Below, in pieces: positions 16,244-24,872 of a stretch of DNA of 64,000 bases. A model generated the notes under the pieces. The model did no database searches. It had not been told where the DNA came from and saw only the letters and a program-made list of their open reading frames with translations. Made by a program: the position numbers and the translations under genes. Source of the stretch: Clostridiales bacterium GWF2_38_85 (lineage in GTDB: Bacteria > Bacillota > Clostridia > Oscillospirales > CAG-382); assembly GCA_001797275.1 (NCBI GenBank), contig MGOY01000032.1, positions 1 to 64,000 on the forward strand, read 5' to 3'. Position 1 is the first letter of the stretch. The number at the start of each line of letters is the position of its first letter.

Positions 16244-17132
16244 CCACGGTTACGGCAACATCAAGACGGCAAATTGCTGCTTTGGCACAGGCATAATCGC
16301 TTCTGACAAGGAACCGGTATTCAAGGAAAACTTACTTGTCTGGAACGATAAGTATTATTTGATCGGAGAAGGCCATAAGGAGTTTTCGGCAGATAAGATG
16401 CTGGATGAAGACTACTATGTGCTGACCCTTGCGGCAATTGCACGGGAGCTAAATATCTGCAAAATATATTCAGCTGATGTGTTTATCGCCGCAGGACTGC
16501 CGTTAACTTGGGTGAGCGAACAAAAGGACGACTTCAAGAATTATCTGCTCCAGAATGATATAGTGGATTACACCTTCAGGGGTAAGGATTATCACATCCA
16601 TATTCTCGACGTGGATGTCTACCCGCAGGGCTTTGCGGCAATTATCAACAATCTCGGCGATTTCACAGGTGTGAATATGCTCTGCGATATTGGCAACGGC
16701 ACTATGAATGTGATGTATGTCAACGACAAAAAGCCAGATCCGCGAAGATGCTATACCGAGAAATTCGGAACTCATCAATGTATGCTTCAAATCCGTGAAA
16801 ATCTGATGCGCATTTATCACACGGAACCGCCGGAAACGACTGTCACACGGGTACTTCGTTTCGGAACAGCGGACATTGATGAAGCCTATCTTAAAACCAT
16901 CACAGATACGGCAAGAGAATATGTGGGCGGCATATTCCTTAGACTTCGTGAACATGGTTATGACCCGAAGCTGATGAAGCTGTATATAGTCGGCGGCGGT
17001 GGCTGCCTTATCCGCAATTTCGGCAGTTTTGACGGAAGTCGGGTTACGATCATCGACGACATCTGTGCTACTGCCAAGGGTTATGAGAGAATGCTTGAAA
17101 TGAAACTGCTCCGCAACGGTGGTAAATTATGA
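16206..17132 (+). CDS. parM: ParM/StbA-family actin-like partition ATPase
   Basis: A 308-residue actin-like protein. The phosphate-1 motif IIIGIDHGYGNIKT opens the protein, CDIGNGTMNVMYV matches phosphate 2, and LYIVGGGGCLIRNF matches the adenosine motif. Start ATG 16206 (MKNLGN) was chosen over the long upstream frame because it has GGAAG upstream and begins just before the actin fold. The stop overlaps the next start (ATGA). With the ParR-like gene it should form a filament system that segregates or stabilises a circular copy of the element. Confidence 0.88.
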   Translation: MKNLGNTIIIGIDHGYGNIKTANCCFGTGIIASDKEPVFKENLLVWNDKYYLIGEGHKEFSADKMLDEDYYVLTLAAIARELNICKIYSADVFIAAGLPLTWVSEQKDDFKNYLLQNDIVDYTFRGKDYHIHILDVDVYPQGFAAIINNLGDFTGVNMLCDIGNGTMNVMYVNDKKPDPRRCYTEKFGTHQCMLQIRENLMRIYHTEPPETTVTRVLRFGTADIDEAYLKTITDTAREYVGGIFLRLREHGYDPKLMKLYIVGGGGCLIRNFGSFDGSRVTIIDDICATAKGYERMLEMKLLRNGGKL

Positions 17133-17419
17133 AACCGAAGCGTATCAGCATCCGCTTCAACATGGAAAATGAAGCAGACCGGAAAGCGTGGGAGTATTTG
17201 CAAGGCTCTGATGGCTCAAGAAATAAAGCGGTAATTGCAGCAATCAATTCCTATTTTGAGCCGGTCAATTCCTCCATTGCAGATATTGTATGGCAGACAA
17301 TCCGGGAGTGCTTTCAAAATGTTTCAATGATACAGCCGTTGCAGGAAGAACAACCGCCCACGCTCACGGAAGATGAAAATGCGCTGCTGGATTCCCTTGA
17401 CGACTTTCTCGGCGGCTGA
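17129..17419 (+). CDS. ParR-like centromere-binding adaptor
   Basis: A 96-residue protein with an RHH-like N-terminus (KRISIRFNMENEADRKAWEYL) and an acidic C-terminal tail ending in DENALLDSLDDFLGG, the layout of small ParM partner proteins. It overlaps parM by 4 nt. Identification rests on gene order and size rather than strong motifs. A GATGCCAC...GTGGCATC inverted pair just downstream (about 17432-17467) could be part of its binding region. Confidence 0.65.
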   Translation: MKPKRISIRFNMENEADRKAWEYLQGSDGSRNKAVIAAINSYFEPVNSSIADIVWQTIRECFQNVSMIQPLQEEQPPTLTEDENALLDSLDDFLGG

Positions 17420-17584
17420 CGGCATAACTGTGATGCCACTTTCAGGCGATAAAAAAGTATGGTGGCATCAAAGCGATGCCGCTACAACACCGAAAAAACA
17501 CAGATCAAAAGAAGTGAACCGAAGATAGAAAAGAGAACGAATGAGGCATACCGAGAATGGCATTTATTTGCTGCAAATGGTATG

Positions 17585-17700
17585 TCTCATACTGTAACAA
17601 GCAGGGAACTTGTACGGCAAGTTCCGGCTCAGAATCGGCAGCTTTGCCGATTCGTTCTTTGAGGGACTTCGTCCCCCAATCCCCCTAACAGAAAGAAGGT
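17585..17700. other. Candidate oriT of the element
   Basis: A gene-free stretch with three stacked inverted repeats: GGAACTTG/CAAGTTCC, AATCGGCA/TGCCGATT and GGGAC/GTCCC, ending in CCCCAATCCCCC just before the MobC-like gene and the relaxase. Tandem hairpins next to a nick-like C-rich segment are usual for oriT of MOBP-type elements. The nick site was not determined. Confidence 0.5.
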
Positions 17701-17705
17701 TCTAT

Positions 17706-18062
17706 ATCAATAGGAATTTCAAAGAAAAACCGGAGCGGATTGAACTCCGGGTAACACCGCAGGAAAAAAAGAAGATTGAACAGCTTGCTAAGAAATGCTG
17801 CTTGTCACTTTCCGAATATATACGCAAAAGGGCGCTCGGCTACGCACCAAGAACGGTGCTGCCGGGCGTCTTTTATGATTTCAACAGAAGGCTGGGTGAA
17901 CTGCTAAATACAGAGCTCTCGCCGGTAACAGAAAAAGCGGTTTTGCAGTTGTTTGATGAAATACATTCAGAACTGCTTACACCGGGCAAACAGCGAACTG
18001 GCGAAATTGCAAAAGAAATGGGCGGTGATGTGACGTGGCCACCACCGGATTCTGGCCTGTAA
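17706..18062 (+). CDS. MobC-like relaxosome accessory protein
   Basis: The recognisable protein starts at about INRNFKEKPERIELRVTPQEKKK and has the MobC layout: a ribbon strand, a helix KIEQLAKKCCLSLSEYIRKRALG, then a helical C-terminus. It should bind oriT and help the relaxase. No ATG, GTG or TTG is placed sensibly: GAAAGAAGG stands 7-10 nt before an ATC codon at 17706, while the TTG at 17610 would translate through the oriT hairpins. A non-standard ATC start or a damaged start is possible. The end overlaps the relaxase start by 28 nt. Confidence 0.7.
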   Translation: MNRNFKEKPERIELRVTPQEKKKIEQLAKKCCLSLSEYIRKRALGYAPRTVLPGVFYDFNRRLGELLNTELSPVTEKAVLQLFDEIHSELLTPGKQRTGEIAKEMGGDVTWPPPDSGL

Positions 18063-19426
18063 AAGGTGCGCTTATAGATGTAATTGAATACGCACGCAAC
18101 CCGGATAAAACCACCGATAATATGTATCTGGACGACGATCTTGCCAGAACGCTGGAATATGCTGAAAACGATGATAAGACCGACAAAAAGATGTATGTGT
18201 CCGCAATTAACTGCCCGAAGCAAAGAGCGTACGAAAGTATGATGACAACCAAACGGCGATTTGGAAAGCTCGGCGGCAATGTGGCATATCATGGATTTCA
18301 AAGCTTTGCATCAGGTGAGGTTACGCCGGAGGAAGCACATGAAATTGGTATGGAGACCGCCCGCCGCATGTGGGGCAATGATTATGAGGTCGTAATTACC
18401 ACTCATTTGAATACGGATAATCTACACAATCACATGGTCGTAAACTCCGTATCCTTTAAAACCGGACAGAAATTTGAAAACCATATTTCCGATCATCACC
18501 GTCTGCGTGAGATATCCGATGAAATCTGCCGGGAGCATGGAAAATCCGTATTGGAGCATTCCAGCTTTTACGGCGGAAACAAAAAAGAATATTGGATTCA
18601 CAAAAGCGGCGGTATGACACACCGGGATATTTTGAAGGCGGATATTGAGGAAGTATTAAAGTATTCCAGAAAATACGATGATATGATTTATCGCCTGAAG
18701 GCATTAGGTTATCAGCTTGACCGTACAGACGATCGCTATCAGCATTTGACCGTCAAGGCAAAAGACTGGAAGCGACTAATCCGGCTTGACAGTATCGGAT
18801 ATACCAGAGATGTCATCGAGGCACGCTTTGATGAGCATTATGAGGATTTGTATTTCTTTCAGATTCAAAACGCACATCCTCAGTACAAGCCGAAAGAATA
18901 TCCGCTTTTAAAGCTGGAACGGGAGTTGGACTACGAGATCGCACATTCTCACGATACTGCTGTTGTACTAATGGATCTTGTATTTTACCTCATCCTGCAG
19001 CTGCTGAATCTTGCCAAAGATGAAATTGCCCGTGATCAGCGCCGACAGCCACTTTCTCCATCAATCCGAATGGAACTCACAAAGCTTGACCAAATACAGA
19101 AAGAATACCTGCTTCTCGCCGATAATCACATTCATTCGGCTGAGGAGCTTTCTGTATTTTTGGGCGGTGTTTCTGATCAAATTCACGCCTTGGAACAGGA
19201 ACGGCAGCATTACCGCAATCAGATACGCCGGTGCAGGCTGCCGGAAACGGAAGCTGAATTAAAAGAGAAATGTAAGGAGTTATCTGCAAAAATGGAGCCT
19301 TTACGAAAACAACTTCGCACAGCTAACAGTATTGCAGAGCGTTATCCACGATTACAGGAATTATTGAAAACTGAGCGGGAAATGGAAATTACCGCTCGAA
19401 ACAAAGAAAGAGATAGGAGTCGATAA
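18035..19426 (+). CDS. Relaxase/mobilization nuclease (MOBP, VirD2-like)
   Basis: A 463-residue relaxase starting with GTG 18035 inside the MobC-like gene. The N-terminal domain has GNVAYHGFQSFASGEVTPEEAHEIG and the metal-binding THLNTDNLHNHMVVNSV (about residues 128-144), followed by the helix with HHRLREISDEICREHG. A long C-terminal region is helical with probable coiled coil (350-460). It nicks and binds oriT DNA, using the transfer channel of a co-resident conjugative element; no type IV secretion genes are in the window. Four nt after its stop the ParB gene begins. Confidence 0.9.
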   Translation: MATTGFWPVKGALIDVIEYARNPDKTTDNMYLDDDLARTLEYAENDDKTDKKMYVSAINCPKQRAYESMMTTKRRFGKLGGNVAYHGFQSFASGEVTPEEAHEIGMETARRMWGNDYEVVITTHLNTDNLHNHMVVNSVSFKTGQKFENHISDHHRLREISDEICREHGKSVLEHSSFYGGNKKEYWIHKSGGMTHRDILKADIEEVLKYSRKYDDMIYRLKALGYQLDRTDDRYQHLTVKAKDWKRLIRLDSIGYTRDVIEARFDEHYEDLYFFQIQNAHPQYKPKEYPLLKLERELDYEIAHSHDTAVVLMDLVFYLILQLLNLAKDEIARDQRRQPLSPSIRMELTKLDQIQKEYLLLADNHIHSAEELSVFLGGVSDQIHALEQERQHYRNQIRRCRLPETEAELKEKCKELSAKMEPLRKQLRTANSIAERYPRLQELLKTEREMEITARNKERDRSR

Positions 19427-19429
19427 ATT

Positions 19430-20287
19430 ATGAATGCACAAAACACCACCAAGACAAAAGCCAAGGCGGCAAAAATCCCGCTTGAAAAACTGCATCCCTT
19501 TGACGTTCATCCGTACAAGGTGCGGGACGATGAAGAAATGGAAACACTTGCGGACAGCATCCGAGAAAACGGTATTTTAACGCCGCTGATTGTGCGACCA
19601 TTAGAAAATACTACAGATGAATATGAAGTAATCTCCGGTCACAGGAGATTACACGCAGCAGAAAAGGCAGGGATTACAGAAGTCCCTGCCTTAATTTATG
19701 CCCTCGACCGTGATGCCGCCGCCATTGCACTGGTAGACAGCAATTTGCACCGAGAACACATTCTGCCGAGTGAAAAGGCTTTTACCTACAAATTGAAAAT
19801 GGATGCACTTAATCATCAGGGTATTACTTGTGGACAAGTTGGCCACAAGTCCCGTGAGGATATTTCAGATACCGAAAGCGGTAGACAGATTCAGCGTTAT
19901 ATCCGCCTAACCAATCTCATTCCACAGATTCTTGAAAAAGTGGACGACAGCAGAATTGCCTTTACCCCCGCTGTTGAGATTTCATACCTTGCCGAACAGG
20001 AGCAACGAGATCTGCTGGATACCATGGAAAGCGAAGATTGTACTCCTTCGCTTTCCCAAGCGCAGAGGCTTAAACGGCTCAGTCAGGAGGGACATCTGAA
20101 CATGGATGTCATCTTTGCTATTCTCACCGAAGAAAAAGCCAATCAGAAAGAAAAACTGAAAATCCCAGTGGAGCGCGTACGTGATTTCTTCCCGAAGGAT
20201 TATACCGCAGAGCAGATGGAAGAAACCATTGTGAAAATGTGTGAGGAATGGTATCGCAAGAAAATGCGTGACCATGATGCACGGTAA
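19430..20287 (+). CDS. ParB/RepB-like partition protein
   Basis: A 285-residue ParB family protein. The N-terminal ParB domain has LEKLHPFDVHPYKVRDDEEME, LADSIRENGILTPLIVRP and the CTP-pocket motif YEVISGHRRLHAAEKAG with DSNLHREHILPSEKA. A central HTH region (about 150-200) and a helical tail follow. No ParA is present, and partition of the element seems to depend on ParM. Such orphan ParB genes are standard in clostridial mobilizable elements. RBS GATAGGAG lies before the ATG, and a terminator follows at 20311. Confidence 0.88.
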   Translation: MNAQNTTKTKAKAAKIPLEKLHPFDVHPYKVRDDEEMETLADSIRENGILTPLIVRPLENTTDEYEVISGHRRLHAAEKAGITEVPALIYALDRDAAAIALVDSNLHREHILPSEKAFTYKLKMDALNHQGITCGQVGHKSREDISDTESGRQIQRYIRLTNLIPQILEKVDDSRIAFTPAVEISYLAEQEQRDLLDTMESEDCTPSLSQAQRLKRLSQEGHLNMDVIFAILTEEKANQKEKLKIPVERVRDFFPKDYTAEQMEETIVKMCEEWYRKKMRDHDAR

Positions 20288-20310
20288 ACAACCGTATAAA
20301 AATAAACATT

Positions 20311-20342
20311 CCGGCAGCTTTGCAAATTTGCAAGGCTGCCGG
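20311..20342 (+). terminator. Rho-independent terminator after parB
   Basis: Stem CCGGCAGC / GCTGCCGG extended by an inner TTGCAAATTTGCAA palindrome, followed by TTTCTTATT. Confidence 0.8.
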
Positions 20343-20367
20343 TTTCTTATTAAAATGGAGGTACTGT

Positions 20368-20535
20368 ATGCTTTTTATAATAGAAAAAGTCGCCATTACC
20401 CGCGAAGAGCTTTTAAAAGAGGATTTTACCCATAGGGAAGTACAGGACGGTTCAGACGCCGACCAAAAGCCTGTGGAAAATATTCTTTGTGAAATGGTAT
20501 CAAGAATCATAAATGAAAATAAGGAGGTAGCATAA
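20368..20535 (+). CDS. Small protein upstream of serine recombinase
   Basis: A 55-residue acidic protein (MLFIIEKVAITREELL...). RBS TGGAGG lies 6 nt before ATG 20368; a longer frame from 20320 runs through the terminator and is rejected. The stop codon's last base is the first base of the recombinase start (TAATG), so translation is coupled. It corresponds in position to the small gene at 6134 before the broken recombinase. Possibly an excision or control factor (inference). Confidence 0.6.
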   Translation: MLFIIEKVAITREELLKEDFTHREVQDGSDADQKPVENILCEMVSRIINENKEVA

Positions 20536-22277
20536 TGACACCAATCGAATCTATGGCAAGAAGAGGGAGAACGCCAAAAGTTGTGCTTTACGCACGCTTT
20601 TCCAGTGATAATCAGCGAGACGAAAGTATTGATGCTCAGCTACGGGCAATGCACGAATACTGTTCAAAACTGGGCGCAATCATTGTAACGGAATATATCG
20701 ACAGAGCAAAATCGGCCACCACGGATGACCGACCGGAATTTCTTCATATGATTGATGATGCTAAAAATGAGGAATTTGACTTTGTTATCGTCCATAAGCT
20801 CGACCGATTTTCACGTAACCGGTATGATTCTGCACATTACCGGCACGAGCTGAAAAAGCATGGCATTAGCCTTGTCTCGGTTATTGAACAACTGGACGAC
20901 AGCCCGGAGGGCATCATCATGGAAAGCGTTTTGGAGGGTATGGGTGAATACTATTCCAAAAACCTTTCCAGAGAAGTGATGAAGGGAATGAAGGAATCCG
21001 CACTGCAGGGACTTGCCACTGGCGGGGTTGCACCTTTCGGTTTAGCGATTGATACGCAAACACGAAAATATATCATTAACGAGGACGAAGCCCCTGCGGT
21101 TCGCTTTATATTTGAGCAGGTTTCCAACGGTGTTGGATATACAAGAATTATCCAACAGTTAAATGAAATGGGTTACCGTACACGCAAAGGTAAACTGTTT
21201 GGAAAGAATTCTATTCATGAAATTCTGCGTAATGAAAAGTATAAGGGTGTATTTGTTTTTAATCGCAGTCAGGGGAAAGATTGCACCGGCAAGCGCAACA
21301 ATCACTACAGAAAAGATGAGGAAGAGATCATTCGCATTCCCGGAGCCATTGAACCGATTGTAGATGAAAATACCTTTGATGCTGTCACAAGAATTATTGC
21401 ATCCCGCCGCAGGGCTACTCCTATAAATGCAAAAGAGGTTTATTTGCTTGCCGGAAAGGTATATTGCGGCGAGTGCGGTTCAGCTATGACCGGAAATCGT
21501 AAGCACGCCGGACGCAACAAGACTTTATATGTGACTTATCGCTGCGGCGGCAGTCATCTCAAAGGTCGTATTGACTGCAAGAACAAAGAAATCAGTCGTG
21601 ACAAGCTGGAAAACTTTGTGATGAAAGAGCTTGCCAGAGTGATTTTCAATGATGAAACCCTGAATAACATTATAGCGGAATATCAGGAGTTTTGCGCTCG
21701 CAACAATGAAAACGGCATTCAGAAAATTGAAGTGATTCAAAAAAAGCTGCAAGCCGTACAAGGCAAAATAGATAATCTGATTCAATTAATGGCTGAAACC
21801 GGAAGCAAAAATGTTGTGCTGACGCTTGGCAAGCTGGAAAAAGAGCAGGAGCAGCTGGAAACAGAGCTGGCGAAAGCAGAGGCTGAGCTGAATTATCCGA
21901 CGATTGATGAAAATAAAATCCGTGCAGCCTACAAAACCGCACGGGAACAGTTCCTTTTCGGCGAATTACCGGAAAAGCAACTGCTGATAAATCACTACCT
22001 GAACAAGGTCGTGGTTTACAAGGAGCATATTGAGGTTTTCCTCAACAAGCTCCCTACATATTTGCTCACACTGGATGATGGAATGTTCACCGCCCGGTGG
22101 GGAAGTCCTAAAAATGAAGAATCGCCCACAACTGAACCCCAAAAGGGTTCGGTTGTGAGCGAAAATGGTGGAGGCGACGGGAGTTTATCCGAACCCCTCG
22201 CCTCTCCGCTCAAAGCCGCATTTTCAGCGGCTTTCTCTATCAAGTCTATTGACACCTCGTTATGCGTTCCGCTGTAA
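20535..22277 (+). CDS. Large serine recombinase, integrase of the mobilizable element
   Basis: A 580-residue large serine recombinase. Catalytic domain: VVLYARFSSDNQRDES (nucleophile serine in FSS), VHKLDRFSRNRYD, EGMGEYYSKNLSREV. Recombinase domain about 170-280; zinc ribbon with KVYCGECGSAM and later cysteines about 310-350; coiled coil about 395-455. The last 35-40 residues run through the attachment site (GGGDG, encoded by GGTGGAGGCGACGGG) into the neighbouring prophage, so the C-terminus is a product of integration. Its 3' end overlaps the opposing prophage integrase by 262 nt. It should integrate at the ssrA 3' end. Confidence 0.92.
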   Translation: MTPIESMARRGRTPKVVLYARFSSDNQRDESIDAQLRAMHEYCSKLGAIIVTEYIDRAKSATTDDRPEFLHMIDDAKNEEFDFVIVHKLDRFSRNRYDSAHYRHELKKHGISLVSVIEQLDDSPEGIIMESVLEGMGEYYSKNLSREVMKGMKESALQGLATGGVAPFGLAIDTQTRKYIINEDEAPAVRFIFEQVSNGVGYTRIIQQLNEMGYRTRKGKLFGKNSIHEILRNEKYKGVFVFNRSQGKDCTGKRNNHYRKDEEEIIRIPGAIEPIVDENTFDAVTRIIASRRRATPINAKEVYLLAGKVYCGECGSAMTGNRKHAGRNKTLYVTYRCGGSHLKGRIDCKNKEISRDKLENFVMKELARVIFNDETLNNIIAEYQEFCARNNENGIQKIEVIQKKLQAVQGKIDNLIQLMAETGSKNVVLTLGKLEKEQEQLETELAKAEAELNYPTIDENKIRAAYKTAREQFLFGELPEKQLLINHYLNKVVVYKEHIEVFLNKLPTYLLTLDDGMFTARWGSPKNEESPTTEPQKGSVVSENGGGDGSLSEPLASPLKAAFSAAFSIKSIDTSLCVPL

Positions 22278-23683
22278 TTATACGTAATAATTAACTTATC
22301 ATCATACAAAACAATCTTATTTACGAACATATCAATAATACGCCGTTGGTAGTCTTTGTCGTCCATGTCCCCGCCTTTAAACGATTCGAGAAAATAAATA
22401 ACCTGTTCGCGTTCAAATGTCGGGCTTGCTATTTGTTCCTTTATTATCTCGGCGTTGAAATCCCGCTTTTCCCCCTCTAATTGCATAAGCCTTTCGCGGG
22501 TGGTATCCGTAATGATACCTTGCTCGATTGCTTTCATAATATTTTTTATTGACGTTTCGGTTTCTTTTAAACGGCTCTCGTAGTAACTAAGCATTGTATT
22601 GTCGTTCAGCTCGTCGGCTTGCGCCTCTATAACTAAATCGGCTATATGCTCGATAACCTCATTTTGCAAAACAAAATTAACGGTTCTTTCGACTACTAAA
22701 CGCTCTAACTCGTCCTTTTTAACTGTTTTCTTTTTGCAAGTGTGTTGTCGTCGCTTTTTATTGATACAAGAATAATAATACCATTTACGCCCGCTTTTCC
22801 CCGTTCCGCTGTCTCCTATCATGGAGCCGTTACAATGTCCGCAAAACAATTTTGAAGTTAAGAGGAATTCAACCTCACCCCTGGAACGTGCGGGGGCTTT
22901 TTTATTTTTGTTCATCTTCTTTTGTACCCTTTCAAATAATGACTCGTCAACAATTTTCGGTATTCCGTCGGGTACGGTTACGTCACGCCAACGGTAAACG
23001 CCTATATATTGTTGATTTTGAAGAATACGAGAAACAGCTGTATGAGAAAAGCTATTACCCTTTGCGGATTTAATGTCGCGCGCGTCAAGGAAATCTATTA
23101 TTTGAGCAACCGTCGAGCCGCCGTCGTACATTTCAAAAATCTGTTTAACAATATCGGCTTTCTCAATGTCTATTTGGTAATGCTTTTCGCTGTCAATCTT
23201 ATAGCCGAGAGCAAGCCCCGCGCCGTTATACTTACAATGAAACGCGCCCTCACGCATACCGCGTATTACGTCCTCTCGTATTGTTTCCCATTGATACTCG
23301 GCGATACCCTCGAGAAAACATTCAAGTAAAATTCCGTCTTTTCCGTCGGGTATGTTTTCAGCGGCATAATGAACCTTTACGCCGTTACGCTTTAGCTTGA
23401 TTTTGTTATAGATAATCTCCTCACGGTTACGCCCGAAACGGTTTACTTTCCATACTATAACAGCCTCAAACAGCCCCTTTTTACTGTCTTTGAGCATACG
23501 TTGAAATTCGAGCCTTTTATCAGTGTGCCCACTTTGTGCGCTGTCCGCGTAGGTTCCGACTATAGATATATCGAATTTTTTTGCATAATTCAGACATTCG
23601 CGTATTTGTCCCTCAATACTCTGCTCGGTTTGTTGGGGACCAGGCGAATAACGCGCATAAATGACAGCGTTCAAAGTTTGCAC
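22016..23683 (-). CDS. int: Phage large serine integrase
   Basis: A 555-residue serine recombinase, distinct from the 20535 copy. Catalytic domain: AVIYARYSPGPQQTEQSIEGQ, IVWKVNRFGRNREE, EGIAEYQWETIREDVIRGM. Recombinase domain about 165-260; zinc ribbon with KLFCGHCNGSMIGDSG and CKKK; coiled coil about 380-435. Beyond the att core (KLPSPPPF) the last 45 or so residues come from DNA of the neighbouring element. The gene occupies the left edge of the prophage, transcribed outward, which is usual for ssrA-specific phage integrases. A poor RBS (GGAGGTGC) precedes ATG 23683. Confidence 0.92.
   Translation of the reverse strand: MQTLNAVIYARYSPGPQQTEQSIEGQIRECLNYAKKFDISIVGTYADSAQSGHTDKRLEFQRMLKDSKKGLFEAVIVWKVNRFGRNREEIIYNKIKLKRNGVKVHYAAENIPDGKDGILLECFLEGIAEYQWETIREDVIRGMREGAFHCKYNGAGLALGYKIDSEKHYQIDIEKADIVKQIFEMYDGGSTVAQIIDFLDARDIKSAKGNSFSHTAVSRILQNQQYIGVYRWRDVTVPDGIPKIVDESLFERVQKKMNKNKKAPARSRGEVEFLLTSKLFCGHCNGSMIGDSGTGKSGRKWYYYSCINKKRRQHTCKKKTVKKDELERLVVERTVNFVLQNEVIEHIADLVIEAQADELNDNTMLSYYESRLKETETSIKNIMKAIEQGIITDTTRERLMQLEGEKRDFNAEIIKEQIASPTFEREQVIYFLESFKGGDMDDKDYQRRIIDMFVNKIVLYDDKLIITYNYSGTHNEVSIDLIEKAAENAALSGEARGSDKLPSPPPFSLTTEPFWGSVVGDSSFLGLPHRAVNIPSSSVSKYVGSLLRKTSICSL
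22166..22183 (+). other. Middle ssrA-type attachment site between element and prophage
   Basis: TGGTGGAGGCGACGGGAG matches the reverse complement of the tmRNA 3' end, including the CCA. In the plus frame it encodes GGGDG, the start of the GGGDGNRTRV-like tail that arises when a recombinase gene reads into ssrA. It is the junction of the mobilizable element (left) and the prophage (right). Imperfect inverted arms GAGGCGA/TCGCCTC surround it (22171-22205). Confidence 0.75.
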
Positions 23684-23735
23684 CTCCTCCGCCCGTTTCC
23701 TTTAACCAGGGAGCGGGCTTTATTTTTTTATGCCG

Positions 23736-23957
23736 TTATACTTTCCAACGATTCCCGCATTGTTGGCAAACAGCCTCGGAGTGAGTCTTTGATTTTGTTT
23801 TGCTATTTGTTATTAGCGGGATAATAAGGATTAAACCCGCAGTACATAAAGCGAGCAGAATCCAAAGGCACCAACCTAAACAACCCCTATGCTTTGTTTT
23901 GACATTCGTTACCGCCTGTACAGTTACGTTTTCGCTACCACATTTCGGACACTTCAT
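23736..23957 (-). CDS. Small zinc-ribbon membrane protein
   Basis: A 73-residue protein: N-terminal MKCPKCGSENV and C-terminal VCQQCGNRW give a four-cysteine zinc ribbon split by one membrane segment (CLGWCLWILLALCTAGLILI). RBS AGGAGG lies 7 nt before ATG 23957. It sits between integrase and repressor in the lysogeny module. Function is unknown; similar proteins are frequent in Firmicutes phages near the repressor. Confidence 0.7.
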   Translation of the reverse strand: MKCPKCGSENVTVQAVTNVKTKHRGCLGWCLWILLALCTAGLILIIPLITNSKTKSKTHSEAVCQQCGNRWKV

Positions 23958-24035
23958 AATAAAACCTCCTAAAATAAAATTATGTATAGTACGTTGTAAA
24001 AATAAATACAACGCCATTGCGCATTATTGGAATAG

Positions 24036-24440
24036 TTATTTTGACTTTGTAGGTAAGCGGATATTGTCCGCTTGTTTTAAAACCCCGCACATATCGGAGG
24101 CTATCTCGCAGTTTGAGCCATTTTCTATATTCAATAATTTGTCTATTGCGCCTTGCATTGAGGGGTTATTTCTGTATGCGGAGATAACTCTTTTTTCGTG
24201 TTCTGTAATTTCGGGGTTGAGTACAGAGGATTTCTCAACAATTTTTCCGCTTATAAGCTCGTCAACGTCAATACTTAACCTATCACAAATTTTAATAATG
24301 ATTGAAACGCTACTACCGAGAATACCTCGTTTAAAGATGCTATCTACCGTTGAATATGGAAAATTGTTTCTCATGCAAAACTCGCGAATGCTCTTATATT
24401 GGCTCAATATATGCTCTTTTAACTGTTCCTCAATATTCAT
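24036..24440 (-). CDS. Phage CI-like repressor (HTH)
   Basis: A 134-residue protein with an N-terminal helix-turn-helix (ILSQYKSIREFCMRNNFPYSTVDSIFKRG, about residues 11-39) and KICDRLSIDVDELISG typical of Xre/CI repressors. The C-terminal part would dimerise. Divergent from the Cro-like gene across a shared operator region; RBS GGAGG before the ATG and its own promoter (see 24462). It should keep the prophage silent. No peptidase motif is visible, so it lacks the LexA-like autocleavage domain. Confidence 0.82.
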   Translation of the reverse strand: MNIEEQLKEHILSQYKSIREFCMRNNFPYSTVDSIFKRGILGSSVSIIIKICDRLSIDVDELISGKIVEKSSVLNPEITEHEKRVISAYRNNPSMQGAIDKLLNIENGSNCEIASDMCGVLKQADNIRLPTKSK

Positions 24441-24461
24441 TACATTACCTCCGTTTGATAC

Positions 24462-24587
24462 ATAATATCATAGTATTTGCATAAATACAATAGAAATTCA
24501 CGCACAAGCAAAAATATTAGAGAAAAACGCTTGACAATTACCGCACGTGCGTGTATACTCTGATTAAAGTTAACGCAAACGCGTGAA
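24462..24587. promoter_or_regulatory. Divergent CI/Cro promoters with operator repeats
   Basis: Rightward promoter: TTGACA 24531-24536, 17 bp, TATACT 24554-24559. Leftward promoter on the minus strand: TTGTAT 24490-24485, 17 bp, TATTAT 24467-24462. Three related G/C-rich sites stand out of AT-rich DNA: TTCACGCACAAGC (24497-24509), the perfect palindrome CGCACGTGCG (24542-24551) inside the rightward promoter spacer, and AACGCAAACGCGTGAA (24572-24587). They are likely repressor and Cro operators. Confidence 0.75.
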
Positions 24588-24608
24588 TTAATTTAGGAGG
24601 TGAAAGTA

Positions 24609-24818
24609 ATGTATAGAAATTTAGAGGCAGAGTTAAGGAGAAAGGGTATTACAAGAGCAAAGCTCGCCGAGGCTTTAGGAATTAACATTGCTACGGTTTC
24701 GGAAAAGCTGACAAAGCCTAACAGACTATGGCTATATGAGGCTTTGGAGATTCAAAGAATATATTTTCCAGATATGGAAATATCGTACCTTTTCGAGCAA
24801 GAGCAAGTGTCGGCATAA
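24609..24818 (+). CDS. Cro-like HTH regulator
   Basis: A 69-residue Xre-family HTH protein: LEAELRRKGITRAKLAEALGINIATVSEKL forms helices 1-3 with a typical turn, followed by ISYLFEQE. Start ATG 24609 with AGGAGG 8 nt upstream. It is the first gene of the early lytic operon, under the strong rightward promoter. Length and position fit a Cro antagonist of the CI-like repressor. Confidence 0.82.
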   Translation: MYRNLEAELRRKGITRAKLAEALGINIATVSEKLTKPNRLWLYEALEIQRIYFPDMEISYLFEQEQVSA

Positions 24819-24872
24819 CGGCAGAGATTACCTTACTACACCAAAAAAATAATAAGACGGAGTGATTTTATT

